This document shows positions 12,309 to 24,539 of a stretch of 64,000 nucleotides of DNA, piece by piece; position 1 is the first letter of the stretch; every line of letters starts with the position of its first letter. The position numbers and the translations under genes are program-made. The notes below the pieces were generated by a model that had not been told where the DNA came from, ran no database searches, and saw only the letters and a list, made by a program, of their open reading frames with translations. The DNA is from Toxonevra muliebris (taxonomy: Eukaryota > Arthropoda > Insecta > Diptera > Pallopteridae): the NCBI GenBank assembly GCA_963691655.1, contig OY829328.1, forward strand, positions 76,574,400-76,638,399. Direction: 5' to 3'.

Positions 12309-12720
12309 TTAACTGCATAAATTATTTTTGAAGAACTCTTCTCTCAAATTTTTTTTATTTTTGGAAATCTCTGTATCCAAGATGGTTCCTAAATATTCGC
12401 GATACAACCATGGCAGTTCCTCAGCAATCATTTCCTGGGTCAATCTTCGATGTTCGTTAATTTTGGACTTTACCAGAGTCACACTTATAAGATTCGTCCT
12501 CCACTGAAAAAGGTCCGGTCTGAAATTCATCCGAAACCAATTCGAGACGGTGACAAGCGATGATGCATTCTCTCCCTTTGCTATTTGGCGCTCATTAAAT
12601 ATTTTTTCAGCGTGAGGTTACGCCGACACCTGTAAAGAATGGTCAAACGAACTTCTTGCTGTGATGGCGGTGGAATTTCCATCGGCTGTTTCTCAGTAGC
12701 TTTGAGTTTTCTTGTCTTCA
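12309..12720 (-). pseudogene. Possible mariner-type HTH transposase fragment
   Basis: A minus-strand frame contains NEHRRLTQEMIAEELPWLYR followed by GTILDTEISKN. This resembles the second helix-turn-helix of mariner-type transposases, whose usual pattern is RRLT..IAEEL..S...V..IL. Upstream on the same strand is a short frame starting MKTRKLKATEKQP and ending in a stop. No DDE core is visible. The assignment rests on one motif and could be wrong. Confidence 0.4.
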
Positions 12721-12780
12721 TGTTGACTGTTTGGAGTGAAACTTAAAATGAAATATCGCGCAATACTATGCCAAATCATT

Positions 12781-13130
12781 TGACACTTTTTGATTTGTCA
12801 AATATTTATTTAGTGTTGCCAATTAAGCAAACTTTTGTCAGCCCCTCGTCTTTTTTTTTTTTTTTTTTTTGTTGGAACAGACAAAAGAAGTATTCAAGAA
12901 TATAGCACTCAGACAAGTTTTACGTCCATTGTACTATATCCTGTGTTCCCTTTTGCTATTCTTTAAATCTACCAGATTTATTAATAAATCTTAGCAGATC
13001 CTGCGGTGTTAGAGCTCAGGTGTTCGTCTCCCAACACTCCAATACCAAATATGCTTACTCTGATCTGACAGAAAGCGGGGCAGACACTAAGCCGCTAGTA
13101 AGAAATTAATATGATTCTTTAAGGATAAAA
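12781..13130. repeat. Direct repeat, arm 2, split by a LINE insertion
   Basis: Positions 12781-12849 match arm 1 and homology resumes at 13099 (TAAGAAATTA). The break is filled by a short LINE 3' end. GCCCCTCGT (12841-12849) and GCCGCTAGT (13091-13099) agree at 7 of 9 bases and look like the decayed target duplication. Confidence 0.7.
12850..13090 (-). mobile_element. 5'-truncated Jockey-like LINE copy with poly(A) tail
   Basis: A 20-T run at 12851-12870 is the poly(A) tail of a minus-strand insertion. The following ~220 bp are nearly identical to the 3' end of the LINE at 41740-42945 (both share ACAGACAAAAGAAGTATTCA). The copy encodes only the last few dozen codons of that element's RNase H-side ORF. 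The 5' truncation and tail indicate target-primed reverse transcription. Confidence 0.85.
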
Positions 13131-15487
13131 GGTATTCCTAAAGAAGTTGCTATTTAGTGCCTCTCTACTAGACTATATCGTCTCTGAGTGTTTTCGTTAA
13201 TTCCAGCCTTCTCCAGAACGTTTAGCTTTAGAGTGATTTCAAATTGAGAAATTCCTTGATACCACCACATATGATGTCTAAATGATTTTCACCCAAACTC
13301 GCACAGTGAACCAATAATGGAAACCAGAGCGCTTCTTCTAATTTTGTTTCGTCGTTGTATGAGATCAAATCACTGTGTCTGAGTGAGTCTTTCCGTTCTC
13401 GAGGTAATGAGGGGTTTCGGATTCACCTACTGTGCTGGGTTCACCTTATCTTCTCCTACTAATTCTGAATTTTTTTGCTACCAAAAAAAAATGTTTAAAA
13501 ACCGGAATTTATATTATTTTTTATTTAAAACTTCTATAAAACACATTTAAAATGTCTTACATTTTGTGAAACAAGAAAAAATAAGGGAGCTTTTATATCA
13601 AGCCGATATTTGGCGGTTTTTCAAACAATTGTCTTCATATAAGACAAAATCCCTGGAACGGTGAGTTTCTTCCTTGAATAGTTTTTATAAATTGTACCTA
13701 GTACCTATTATTTTTTATGTTTTGTGCACATAAAGTTTTGTGATTTTTTTTTTATAAATATGTAAATTGTTAATTTTTTGTTAATGCCGGATATGGAACA
13801 AGTTTTTATTTTATAATTTGAAAAAAAAAAAACACTGAAGTTTAAGATCGGAATCGATTCGGTTTAAAAAGGCAGGTTCATTCGGTCGAACACTATTCCC
13901 TACTACAATAGTTGAGAGTAAAAATAATAATTTTAATTTACTTATAACTAAATAACTGAACTATTTCGAATACTTACGGATCACACAAAATGTGTAAAAG
14001 AAAACTATTGCCAGTAGTTTTGATGAGAAATTGAGTAAATCCATATTGAAAAATAAAAAACGAACCGCAAATAAAATAACGTAGTAAGTCCACAATAAGA
14101 TTTTTAATTTTAAACGTATCCAAATTACAATGCGGCGAACGATATTCAAAGAATTTCACAATAGCATAAATTCATATAAGAATTTTATCGAGAGATATTA
14201 TCACTGACACAATTTGTATTATAAATGGGCATACACAATATTAAACGTATAAACTTTCAACACAATAAAGCGTTAATAGTTAATAATACAAAGGCTCAGC
14301 AGGTAGTCTCTGCATATATGTAAGCCGGACGGTAGGCCGACAGGGGACACAAAAGAGTAGATGACTCTCACTAAGAGTAAGAGAGAGAGAGAAGGTAAAC
14401 AAATATTTAAAAATTGTATTTGTTTCAAAGTTTCTTGGATTCTTGATACAGTGAAATGGTTTTAAAAATGCACTATATTATTATTAATATTTAAGTAAAT
14501 TTTTGTTTCCTTTTTTAAATTTTACTTCTTCTTCGTTTTCGTTTGTTTTGTTTGTTTGTTGTTGTTGTTGTTATTTTTGTTGTATTTTAATACCACTCAA
14601 AATTAATTGATATTTAGTTTGAAGAAGATACGCAAGAAATGCACTTATCACTTTTCACCATCAATTGAAATGAAATGCACTTTAGATTTGTTGTTGTTGT
14701 TTCATTGTTTACTTTTCATATCATTATCAAGATTGATGAAGGAACGAATCACCACCGCAACCAACAACAACAAAATGACAACGACACATAAAATGACAAA
14801 ATACCGGCACGATCGAATCAGCGACAAAGTTATCTACTCGTAAATACAATAATATTGCATAAAATGCAGCACTCAAGTCATAAAGATATGTACGCGTATC
14901 TCTTGTTGACAAGTAGGCAGCGGGGGCGAAAGCGTCGGAGAGCGAGAGAGAGGTTCAATTACCTCAACGTTAGGTATGGAGTTGCGAGAAATTATTATTT
15001 TATTTTTACTATTCTCACTTTTCACTTCTTGTTTTTTTTTTCCTTCTTTCTTATCAATTTGAAATTCACTTTTTTATTATCATTTAATTGATCATAATTT
15101 TATCTTTTTCAGATACAATATTTTTTTCACATTTTTTAATAAATACAATTTTAGAGCAAAAAGCAAAATTCACACATTCACGCACATATCACCGTATTCC
15201 GTAATTACATATATCTCGCTTCAATCTCGTGTGTGTTCAAGCTGCATTTATTCATCAGCAGCAGAATTGATGATAAATTTCTATTTTACATTGATGCTGT
15301 GTTGCTTTAATACACACGTTTGTTTTCTTCTTTCTAATATATTTTTGTTTGTATTTGTTATTATTATTTTGCAACAACAAAATAAACACTATAAATATAA
15401 CAGCACATGTATTCCACGTATGTATATATGTATGTAGTATCCCTAAGGTTACACTCTATTATCCTCATATGTTTATACAATACAGGC
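13131..15487. other. Intergenic; simple repeats, no gene seen
   Basis: No supported exon. A GA tract lies at ~14378-14394 and TTG/TTGTTG tracts at 14545-14575 and 14690-14700. The segment immediately left of 15488 may hold regulatory DNA for the candidate promoter there. Confidence 0.45.
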
Positions 15488-15522
15488 TATAAATACACGA
15501 GCACACTCTTTATCCGTCAGAT
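15488..15522 (+). promoter_or_regulatory. Candidate TATA/Inr core promoter
   Basis: TATAAATA at 15488-15495 is followed by the initiator-like TCAGAT at 15517-15522. The putative +1 A is at 15519, 31 bases from the first T of the TATA box, which is the canonical arthropod spacing. No long open frame follows within the next kilobase. A product would have to be spliced or non-coding. A consensus donor (GTAAGT) occurs at about 17249, but linking the two is inference. Confidence 0.4.
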
Positions 15523-15911
15523 ACAACCGCATCCATTTAACGTCCGTCGCGAACTAAAGCATAGAATGTGAATAGAATTTCAGTTCGACCCTAAAAGTCG
15601 AAAAGCCGGTTCCTGTGGAGAAGAAGTTTATCATCAAACACACACAAAAAAAAAAAACAAAAACAAATCAAATACACGCGTAAACAAAACAAATGCGCTC
15701 AACCTTCTGGGGAGAGAAATAGAGAGTATGTAACATAAAGAGAGCTTTGGCAACGAGAGAACTGTTCCCACATGCTCCCGCTGTATTTTTGTTTCTTCTT
15801 TCGGGATGAGTTTAGGGTTGCGTGTTGCGATGTTGTTACACTGTTCTACATAGAAATAATTTTTTTTTTACTAAAAAATAATAATTGGCATTTATTTGAA
15901 TAAACTAAATT
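15523..15911. other. Possible 5' leader or intergenic DNA
   Basis: Directly downstream of the candidate promoter. It is A-rich (AC and A runs at 15640-15670) with no start codon followed by a meaningful frame. Nothing else recognised. Confidence 0.35.
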
Positions 15912-16457
15912 TGAGGGTGAGAAGTAAGGGGGAAGGTTTTGGAGGTTCTAGGAACCATTTTATTCTCAAAGCCCATGTAGGACAGAGTTATTGGATAAAC
16001 TCCAAAGTTTTAGGAGACAATCTTAAAATGTAATTAATTTTTTAACCCATTATTGCACAGAGCAACCCGACTCGGAAGACCTCTTTTAATGCTGTGACTG
16101 GACGAATTTTGGGAATATATGCCAACCTCATCCGGATTCCTCATCGTTGATAATAGCCCGAATTCCCATTTTTTTTATCATTCTCGGCCAATTTTTTTAA
16201 GTTAAGTTAAAAAAAATCTCAAAAACAAAAAATTTTCCTAAAGCTTTAAGATATTTATCGCAATCATTTATTTATAAAAAAAATTCCCCAATATGGAGAT
16301 ATTGGGTATTTGATATTTTTATTTAAAACCACCATATTTTATAAAGGATATTATCATATTTAAGTCGTTGTTCTTCATTTACCATAATCTTATACTGTTT
16401 GGAAGGGTTTAGCAAATGCATCATCTCCCCGACAAAAATATCCTGGCTACGGCCCTG
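15912..16457. mobile_element. Degraded inverted copy of the hAT-like element
   Basis: The right end reads GGCTACGGCCCTG, the reverse complement of the 8800 terminus. Internal blocks match 8800-9821 in reverse complement: a GGCCA block with adjoining A/T runs, a segment with ATTCCCATT and GATAATAGC, and a terminal CCCCC/GGGGG-adjacent block at ~15925. The left terminus is eroded and I found no convincing 8-bp duplication. About half of the 1022-bp unit is present. Confidence 0.75.
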
Positions 16458-16499
16458 GTAAGAAGCATCCGCAGTATTCTGCGGAAGCGACAATTGCCC

Positions 16500-16800
16500 C
16501 TAATTTGAATTTTGTATCCTTTTGGTGCTTTTTTGACCAGTTTTTGGCCTTTTTTTTTAAATTTTGCTTTAATTTTTGACCTGAAATTTGGACAGTTTTT
16601 AGTCTAAGTTTCGGTCTGGTTTTTAATTCGCCGTTTCCAATCTTGGTTTGATTTTTGGTCTGAGTTTTGGTCTGAATTTCGATCTAATATTTGTTTGGAA
16701 TTTGGGATATTTTTGGTTTTTTTGGTCTGGCTTTTGGTTTGGGTTTTATGGGCTCCTTTTGTTCTGAAATTTTATTTAAATTTTGGCCTAGATTTTTTTT
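16500..16800 (+). repeat. Degenerate TTTTGGTCTG-like tandem repeat
   Basis: A run of short, imperfect copies of a 10-16 bp unit (TTTTGGTCTGAGTTT, TTTTTGGTCTGG, TTTTGACC and variants). It gives a T/G-rich plus strand with periodic GGTCTG. No protein meaning is evident; the apparent frame here is an artefact of composition. Confidence 0.6.
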
Positions 16801-17793
16801 TTTTAAATTTGCTCAATTTTATTGAAAACTTTTATTCTGCAATTACTACAGTGCTGGCAACAACTACTTCAGCGCGATGGGTGCCATTGAACTGACTACG
16901 AGTGCTGTAATAAACATGGACTTACTACTCTTTTTTTAGAATCTTATCAATAATTAAGTAGTATAGGCCTAAAATTTTTATTAGCTTTACAAATTTAGAG
17001 CATTACTTACCTTCTCATTATCTATTATGGCAAAAGTTCTATAGGTTCTTAATACACTAGCTGGCAGCAAAGAAGCACACAGTTACACGACGTTAACTTG
17101 TATTATATACACCAACACCTCGATTCACAGAGTAAATACATACGTTCCACGACAAATCTTGTAAATCAAAACCCAGCGAAACGATTCTCTGCACACATAT
17201 AGAGAATGATGAAAGGATCAACTGAAATGCGAAAGAAATTTGCGATGGTAAGTTAACTTAGTTCGATATTACTTCTTTTTTTTTTAATTTAAGCTGGGGT
17301 CGAATCGTCTAATCCGTGAACGAACAACTCGTCACGTAAAAGCGAGTATTTTGTATATATTTTAATGCAAATTAGGTTTTTTTATTTTGCTGATGTTTTT
17401 TTAATTGCAAATTACAGAAAAATTCAATCGTATGTAATACATGCAAACGTGATATTTATTTGAAGTGCGCTAATATGACAGTCAGCTACTTTATTTGCAA
17501 GTATTGTGATTCAGAATATTTCGAATGATTTTTGAATTTTAATTTTTTCCACATTTTCACTTTTTTTGGACCAAATTTCAATTTTTTTAGGCTTGACAAT
17601 AAAAATCATTATTAAACTTTCTAAAAATATTACTTTTAATCAATTTATTAACTTTCTAATATTTTTTATAAAATTTCCGAAATCATTTTTTAGCTTTTTC
17701 GAAAATCGGCTATAATTATATTATTTCTTGTTGAGAAACTAATAAACGGTTTTGGGCAAAAAGTTGGTAACAAAATTACCTACAACACGCTAT
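16801..17793. other. Intergenic; no gene seen
   Basis: AT-rich DNA with short frames only. A consensus splice donor (ATGGTAAGTTAA) occurs near 17246 but there is no identifiable exon with it. Confidence 0.4.
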
Positions 17794-18657
17794 CAGGCAT
17801 GTTCCAGAATTCACTTCCGAGTGAAAGTGAATTGAAATCACATCAATTTCACTGTTTGGTGTTCTAGAATTCACTTTCACTTTTATTTTCTTACTCGTTG
17901 TTAAAAGTGAATTTCGAACGAATTCGCATGTTCTAGAAACCGAATTCACCAAGAAAAAAGTGATTTGAATTCACTTTAGCAGCAACAAGTGAAATAAAGC
18001 AATTGGCCCAAAAATGTTAGTAAATTTAATAAAAAATTAATCAAGTATAAAAAATTTTAATTAAAACGGAAATGTATCTGATTGGAAAAAGATAATTTTA
18101 TACATATATATTTTTGTATGAATTTTTCTAATTAAACACATCAATAGGTTTGGATAAATTAGAAAACAAATATTAGGAAGAAAATAGCGAAGGTGTAACA
18201 GGCACTGCACACTTTGGTCCCCCTTCCACTTTTGAAAATGTAGACAGCACAAGCTGAGAAAATGCCGTCCAGCTCGATAGCTGCTGTGGTCGCTGCTACT
18301 TCTTTTGCTGCCTCTAGCAAGGTCGCCTCTTACACTGCCGGCACTTCCACGGCCACCAACGCTGCCGCTGTTAATGCTCGCCTTTTAATTTTAAGGCTAG
18401 CATATTGGTTTTTGGTTTCAATATTTAACGCACATACTATTAAAGCATTAATATTTTTAAATTTTCACAACTTGTTTTGTTTTTTTCCTTGCGCCAACAA
18501 TCAGCTGATTGAAAATTACAGCGAGTTGCAAGCATTACAGCGAGTTAAAAAAATAGTGAATATGAATTCACTCGATTTCTAGAACACCAAAAACAATTTC
18601 ACTCGATTTCAAATTCACTTTCGAATTCACTTTCACTCGGATTCTGGAACATGCCTG
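17794..18657. mobile_element. Non-autonomous inverted-repeat element (864 bp)
   Basis: Both ends read inward as CAGGCATGTTCCAGAAT, perfect over 17 bases, with longer imperfect homology covering TTCACTTT/GTGAAATT arrays and TGGTGTTCTAGAA. Both arms are packed with GTGAATT/AATTCAC motifs. The flanks are TAT on each side, suggesting a 2-3 bp target duplication. The centre (18240-18390) is distinctly GC-richer and could be captured host DNA. Superfamily is unclear: a TAT/TA target fits PIF/Harbinger-like or other TA-targeting elements, but no transposase is present. Confidence 0.75.
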
Positions 18658-20079
18658 TATATTCTTTTTTTTCAAATTTAACACGGTACAAATTTTATAG
18701 CCGATGCAAAAGTGATATGCCTAGTTCACCCACAGTCCCGTATAAAACAAGTACTGAGTAAATCGAGGAATGGGTGTACTCGCATAAGCCTTTATATCAG
18801 TTTCAGGTAGATACTATACTTTTTTTAGGCGTTGAAAAAGGTCTCATCTACATAAGTAAGTAAGTACGATATAAAACTAGACATAGACTAAACAAAACAA
18901 AAAAATTATGTTTTTTATATGAAATCATGAAATAAATTGAGCGCATCCACAAACATTAATTTTTTAATTCGGCAGCGTTGAACGGTGCGGCTGCTGGTGG
19001 TGATGGTGGATAAATGCAATCCACTGACTCCTGAACTTCAATAAAAAAGCTATAAAAAAAAAACTAAAAATTGTACTACTACACCAAGTAAAGTAAGATC
19101 AAAAGAATGACGAGCAGACGTAATAATATCAAAATCATCTTCATCGTCATAATCGTTGTCTCGATCACTTCGAAACCTGCATACATATAAACATAAATTT
19201 ATATGTATGTATGTACCTTCCACCCATAAAAAAAATAAGCATTGCAATGAGTACAGAATATACCTAGTCATAAAAGAGTAGAATCGTTTTAATTTTGTGC
19301 GTTTTTTTTTCTTTTTTTTTTGTGGCCATATTAATTTAGCATTAAAAACATGGTACTTGCGATAGGACAAAATCCACATTTGAATTTTGGTGAATTGAAT
19401 TTCTTAAACAAAATAAACAATGCACACATTAGATTAAAGAAGAAAAAAGAAGCAGAAACTTCAAAGTGAACGAGTTAAATTGCGGTTAGAATGTTTATGT
19501 ACATAAGTATGAGTACCTAAATTTTTTTTTTTTTTAATGTATGTATATATTTGTATATATGTATTCAAATATATCTGTTAATTTAAAAATTTTAATTGTT
19601 AAATAGTGGGAATTAGTTTGCTGTAAATGTAAACATATACAAATTATGAACCATTCAAAATTTGTTTGAACCTATCTGCTTGGGCATTACTCTCATGACT
19701 TCCCCGGAGAGATTTGAGGACCTCTGAAAAAGCATAGAAGCCTCAGCGTACTCTACCGAATCGATAAGGAAAGCGATATCACGATTTGCGCCTTATACCG
19801 CGGAATAAGACTTATAAGATTCTACCGAAACATAGAAGTTCATTTTCAAGAAGCCTATTGAACCCTACTTATCAGTTCGTAATAAAGCAAGCCATGCCTG
19901 TAGATAGATAAATGTAATGGATTAAAATGTACTGCGACCACTTGGGTCTATTGTACTCCCAGCTTAGAATGCTATAAGAATACAGATATCCCGATCCGGT
20001 TGTTATAGTGGTAGTTCGTAAAACGAACCCAATTAGCGCTAACGAGCCGTTTTGATACCACATCCTCAGTTATATCTGG
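18658..20079. other. Intergenic; no gene seen
   Basis: AT-rich, with GTAT repeats near 19203-19220 and 19540-19560. The part from ~19670 to 20079 has a more balanced composition and may be degraded retrotransposon tail next to the LINE at 20080, but I could not read it as protein. Confidence 0.4.
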
Positions 20080-21040
20080 TTTGTCTGGTTCTGTGGGCTA
20101 GGTGGGGGAATCAGATCCAACCCGACTGGTTTAGGAGTACGTTTAGACTTATTTCGCATAGTTCTCCAAGGCTATTGAAGTAAGGTTTAACTAGGGTCTC
20201 CATCCTGGTTCGTTCCAAAGCCGGGCATTCCCCGAGAAATTGAGAAATAGTCTCATTTTCCTACGGATAATCCTAGCTGCGGCAAGTGACGTTATAGAGG
20301 ATTCTCATTTGAACTGCTTGCTCACCAATGAGCCAGAAACCAATGATGACCGCCGTTAACCTCAAGATCTCCTTCCGATTTTTGTTTATAAGTTGCATAA
20401 TTTTTTTCCAGTTATAGTCGGGCCATATCGCTCTGCTTATTTTGCAGATCAGCAGCCTGGTTCATCTCCAATTGACTCTTGCGCGGTATTTTGTAGAGAT
20501 TTTTAGCTTGACCGAATTTAGTGGTGTGCAGGGTAGAGACTTTACGGGCCAGCTCGTCTGCCTTTTCATTACCGGCTATGTTCTGGTGTCCAGGGACCCA
20601 TATCAAGGTAATATTACGCTGCCAGGTTAAGTCCGTTAGACTTTATTTACACTGCTTTAACAGATAAGATGTTGTAACGACCGAATAAAGAACCCTAATT
20701 GCAGTCTGGCTATCCGAAAGGATAGCGATATGAACCTTAAAAGTGTGGTCTGCATTTTGCTTGCCTTCCTTATCGCTAGCAGTTCAGCCTGAAATACACT
20801 GGCAGAGTTAGGGAGGCGGACAGATCGGTTAAAACCTAGTTTCCCTGAGAAGATTCTTGCTCCTATGCTGCAGTTCATCTTGGATCCGTTCGTGAAGACT
20901 GTGGTGTCGAAATTATTTGTTATCATACCGTTGTTCCATTCTCACCGGGATGGAATCAATACCTTGAAGTTCCTGGTGAACATCATGTTCGGGATGATGT
21001 CATATATTTTGTTTGGAATTTATCGCCCTTGTGACAAAAT
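20080..21040 (-). pseudogene. LINE RNase H domain relic
   Basis: Minus-strand translation contains NNFDTTVFTNGSKMNCSIGA (RNase H first Asp, TDGS-type, here TNGS), then SASVFQAELLAIRKA (catalytic Glu). After a gap come MIWVPGHQNIAGNEKADELA (His and last Asp) and a decayed C-terminal zinc-knuckle region. This is the RNase H module found at the C-terminus of Jockey/I-type LINE polymerases. Stops and frame changes show it is dead, and the first Asp is lost. Confidence 0.82.
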
Positions 21041-21480
21041 CAGACTTCCATGGCCGTAAGAAAAGATTCAGGAAGAATGTAGTTTTTTGTCGCTGCTTTC
21101 TTTGCCAAGTAGTCAGCTATCTCATTACCATATATTTCTGTAAGTCCAAAGTCCCTGAAGATGGTTACCTCCTTATTTCTCTTGCTTAATTTATACAGAA
21201 GCCCTTTGCAATCCCAACTAACTTTAAGGATATTTCGAATGAGTTTAAGGCTCTGCCTGCGGTTTGACAGTCTGCATAAATTACTATATGTATAGGTCAA
21301 GATACCTCTGCTCCAGGTTGAATTGAGCACAGAGCCAATACTGATAGCCAACTGTATGCAAAAATAACGGTTTTGTTGGCTAAGTAGATATTTAACACGG
21401 AGTATGGTATTGGAGTGCGCACAGCATATATTGTCCTGTCCTAATATGGTTCAGAAAATGCAATTACATAGGGACCTAAG
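21041..21480 (-). pseudogene. Second RNase H fragment, joined upstream
   Basis: A minus-strand frame ends with KEVTIFRDFGLTEIYGNEIA followed by DYLAKKAA, i.e. the GNEIADYLAKKA block of RNase H. It precedes the N-terminal half of another RNase H domain (20657-20926), so the order is C-terminal block then N-terminal block. Two truncated copies are therefore abutted. The front of this fragment is not recognisable. Confidence 0.65.
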
Positions 21481-24400
21481 TCCTTTAGGCCGTACAAAGT
21501 ATTGGCTGCTTGGCCACAGTAGAAACGAAAGGCGAAACTTTTCGAAGGCGGTCAAGATCAACGATTGTTAATACCAGTTCGAATTTTGTTGATGCCAAAA
21601 AATGTCAGACATACTTCTGTTTGAAAAGCACTAGTTATAAAGATATTTGAGCAAATTCATTTGCATTTGAAAGAGAAGACTTGTAATTTAAAATGCCTAC
21701 CGGACTTTTTTTTGGAAGAAATCAACGGGGCTAGCTAACCTCAAATATAGGCCAATACAGCGTTTTATGCAGTTTTAGGTTAGGATATCTCAAAAACCTG
21801 ACGTGATGTAGCAATTCTGGGACCAACATCAGCCCATCAAAAGCCTCCGGAAAAATAGTCTGGTTTCTGGATAAACATTTTGTCGGCCTGTGTTATCTTG
21901 AGGTTATACAATACATGAGTTTTCCATCTCAGACCGGAGAAAAAAAGCCCGCTTTACTCACGAGCTCACAATCGTTCAATTTGATAGTTCATCTTTATAA
22001 AGTAGACTACATTAGGACAGAATTTTCTCTTGGAACTTCCAAAACTTGCCCTATCGGGCTTATTCTCCTATTGCATCTCTGTCACAGATTATTTTTCTAA
22101 TATCTTCTTGAAATGTTTGCTAAATAAAGAAAAGAAAAGGCGAAAAGTACTATTATATATTCAAATATTTACCCAAATTAAATGCGGTTTATATATTTAC
22201 ATCTATTCAACTTCCCACTTACCCTAATTAAAAAGAAAGTATGTTTGTATGTATTTAACAAAATAAACCTAAAATAAGGAAAATGTCATACAAATTGACT
22301 TTCTCGTTCGAAGCAATTTATCTTAATTTAAATTTATTTCTTACACACAAAAAAAAAAACCAAAAATAAAATCTTATCTTAATTTCGGTAGCATTTTGAT
22401 GAGTCAACATAAAGCTCCTAACGTTTCTTTTTTACGATTTTTCTATTGCAAATTAAATTGACATCTCTGTTTTTAAATGCAACATACCGTAAAGTCATAA
22501 AATATTTTGCTTAGTAAAAGTTCATTCCACTCACTCTCTCATTGTGTGTGTGTGTGTATGTGTGTGTGTGATAGAAACTTTTGCTCGTCATTTTCGACAA
22601 AATTTACGACATTTTTATTATACTTTTCCATGAAACACCATAGCAAAGCCAACAACAAAATAACGTTGTGTGCGTTCGCGCTGATAACGTCAAAATGGGA
22701 AAAGGCAGCGACAGGACGACGACGACGAATTTCGCCGTTTCATTCGTTTTGTTGTCATAACTAAAGGAGTCCCATATGCATATTATGACACACTTAGCTT
22801 ACTTCGAGTAGTAGAGAGAGAGAGAGTGTGATAAAAATGTTCATGTCAAAAGAAACTAAAGCACAGAGAATTATTTTACGCGAAGCAAAAATACTTTTAA
22901 AAAACAGAGGCGGATTTCATGTGGGACACAAACTCAAACTAAACATGAAAAGCACCCTAAAAAACTGTAGACGTCCTTGGAAATTTTGTGTTTTATATAT
23001 TTAATCCTAACAATAATACCCGATTATGCAACTAGCGCGGCTCCTTGCTGTTTTACTGCCACACTTCTCAAGAGTATTTTTTATGCTCTCATTTGCTGCA
23101 GTGCTAAGTAATACCATTTTTATAGTTTTTTCCAACCCCCCGATTTGGAACATTACCGCAGCCATTACAACTATGAGACTTTTGTTGTTTTGTTGCTGTT
23201 GTTTAGTATATAAAAATAATACTGAAACGCGCATACATTTCTTACATGCATATCCTTACTATGCGCCATATCATTTCAACACCAAATGCTATAAAAAATC
23301 CTTTTTGTTTGTAAATAAGTTCCTTTGCAGTGCTCTGACAATGAGGGGTGGCAGCAACTGTGCTGTGTGTTGAGCGACCGTCAATTCTATTTATATGAAT
23401 GTTTGAATAAAGAAACTCAACGGCAACGAATTTCTTTGCTCGACATTTATTATTGTCATAAACTTGAAGATTTATGTTCCTTTCTATAAGCGTTTTGTTG
23501 TTTGATGCCACATTGCTGTTGCTCGTGGATCAGCTTAGATACCCTCAGTTCGTTTTCTCTCCCTCTCGAAGTGCAATTGCAATCAACTGAATGCTGAATC
23601 GAACTCAACTCAAGTTTGATTCGTATCACAACACAATCGTCCTACACCACCCTAACTACTACGACATTACCACAACCACCCGTTTATTATATTTAAAGTC
23701 GCATCATGGCAAAGGTGCTTGCGACCATATGAAAGTATATATACGAATTAATGTGTGTCAAATTGTATTGCAAAGTAGTAATTCCATAACCTAAGTGGGC
23801 AGGGTTCGTGTCTGCTATGAATGAGTAAAAACATGCCCTAAAATGCATTTCACAAATGCCATAAAAAATATTATGTTTCATAATAAAAATGCATGGAAAA
23901 GGGATAACACCTATAAAAAAAAGTGGCAGAGGTATCGTAAATGCATGTGCACCGATAATAGAATAGCAGGGATTAGAATAGCGTGACTATATATCCCCAT
24001 TAGGAGACTATCCCCCATTTGGATTTGGCCATCCCCCATATCCCCCAAGGAAAACACACATGTTTCTCAGAATTTCCTAATAATCTTTCCTTTCAAAACT
24101 TATCATTTCGTTTCATTTTAATCCATTTCACTTTGTTTCATATCATTTTATTCCTTATTGATTGATGGCAACAAAGCGAAGCCATTTTTGAAATCGTGAA
24201 ATATAACTGAAAATGTCTAGAAATATAACTGAAATTGTCTAGAAATGCCGAAAACTACAAGAGGCAAATGTATTTTCAGTGAAGATTAAAAAAAAATATC
24301 CATTTATTTACGTTGTGAAAAATGCAATGCGGTCTTCAGCATTGCCAATGGTGGAGATTATGACATCGTAAGAGCAACAAGAGATAGAAGGTTGACGAGA

Positions 24401-24539
24401 AGATTTAGAAGGCCTGAAAATCGAGATAACCAAAATACAACTATATTTTGGGCTGTCCCCAAAACAGAATGAATAAGCAGTATAACTTCGTGAAACACTT
24501 TGTAGCATGACTTAGTAGTAAGAACAATTTTCAAGCTGA
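21481..24539. other. Intergenic; no gene seen
   Basis: Mixed AT-rich DNA. There is a TG tract at 22543-22570 and a GA tract at 22814-22826. A short GC-richer patch at 22660-22745 and open frames at 23026-23373 lack protein motifs or splice context I could trust. Confidence 0.4.

Noticed and set aside
18262..18582. Ala/Ser/Thr-rich open frame in the 17794 element
   Set aside because: Lies inside an inverted-repeat element, low complexity, and runs into AT-rich sequence; treated as captured or chance frame, not a gene.
19050..19379. 109-codon minus-strand frame
   Set aside because: Lys-run and Asp-run content comes from simple sequence; no recognisable protein.
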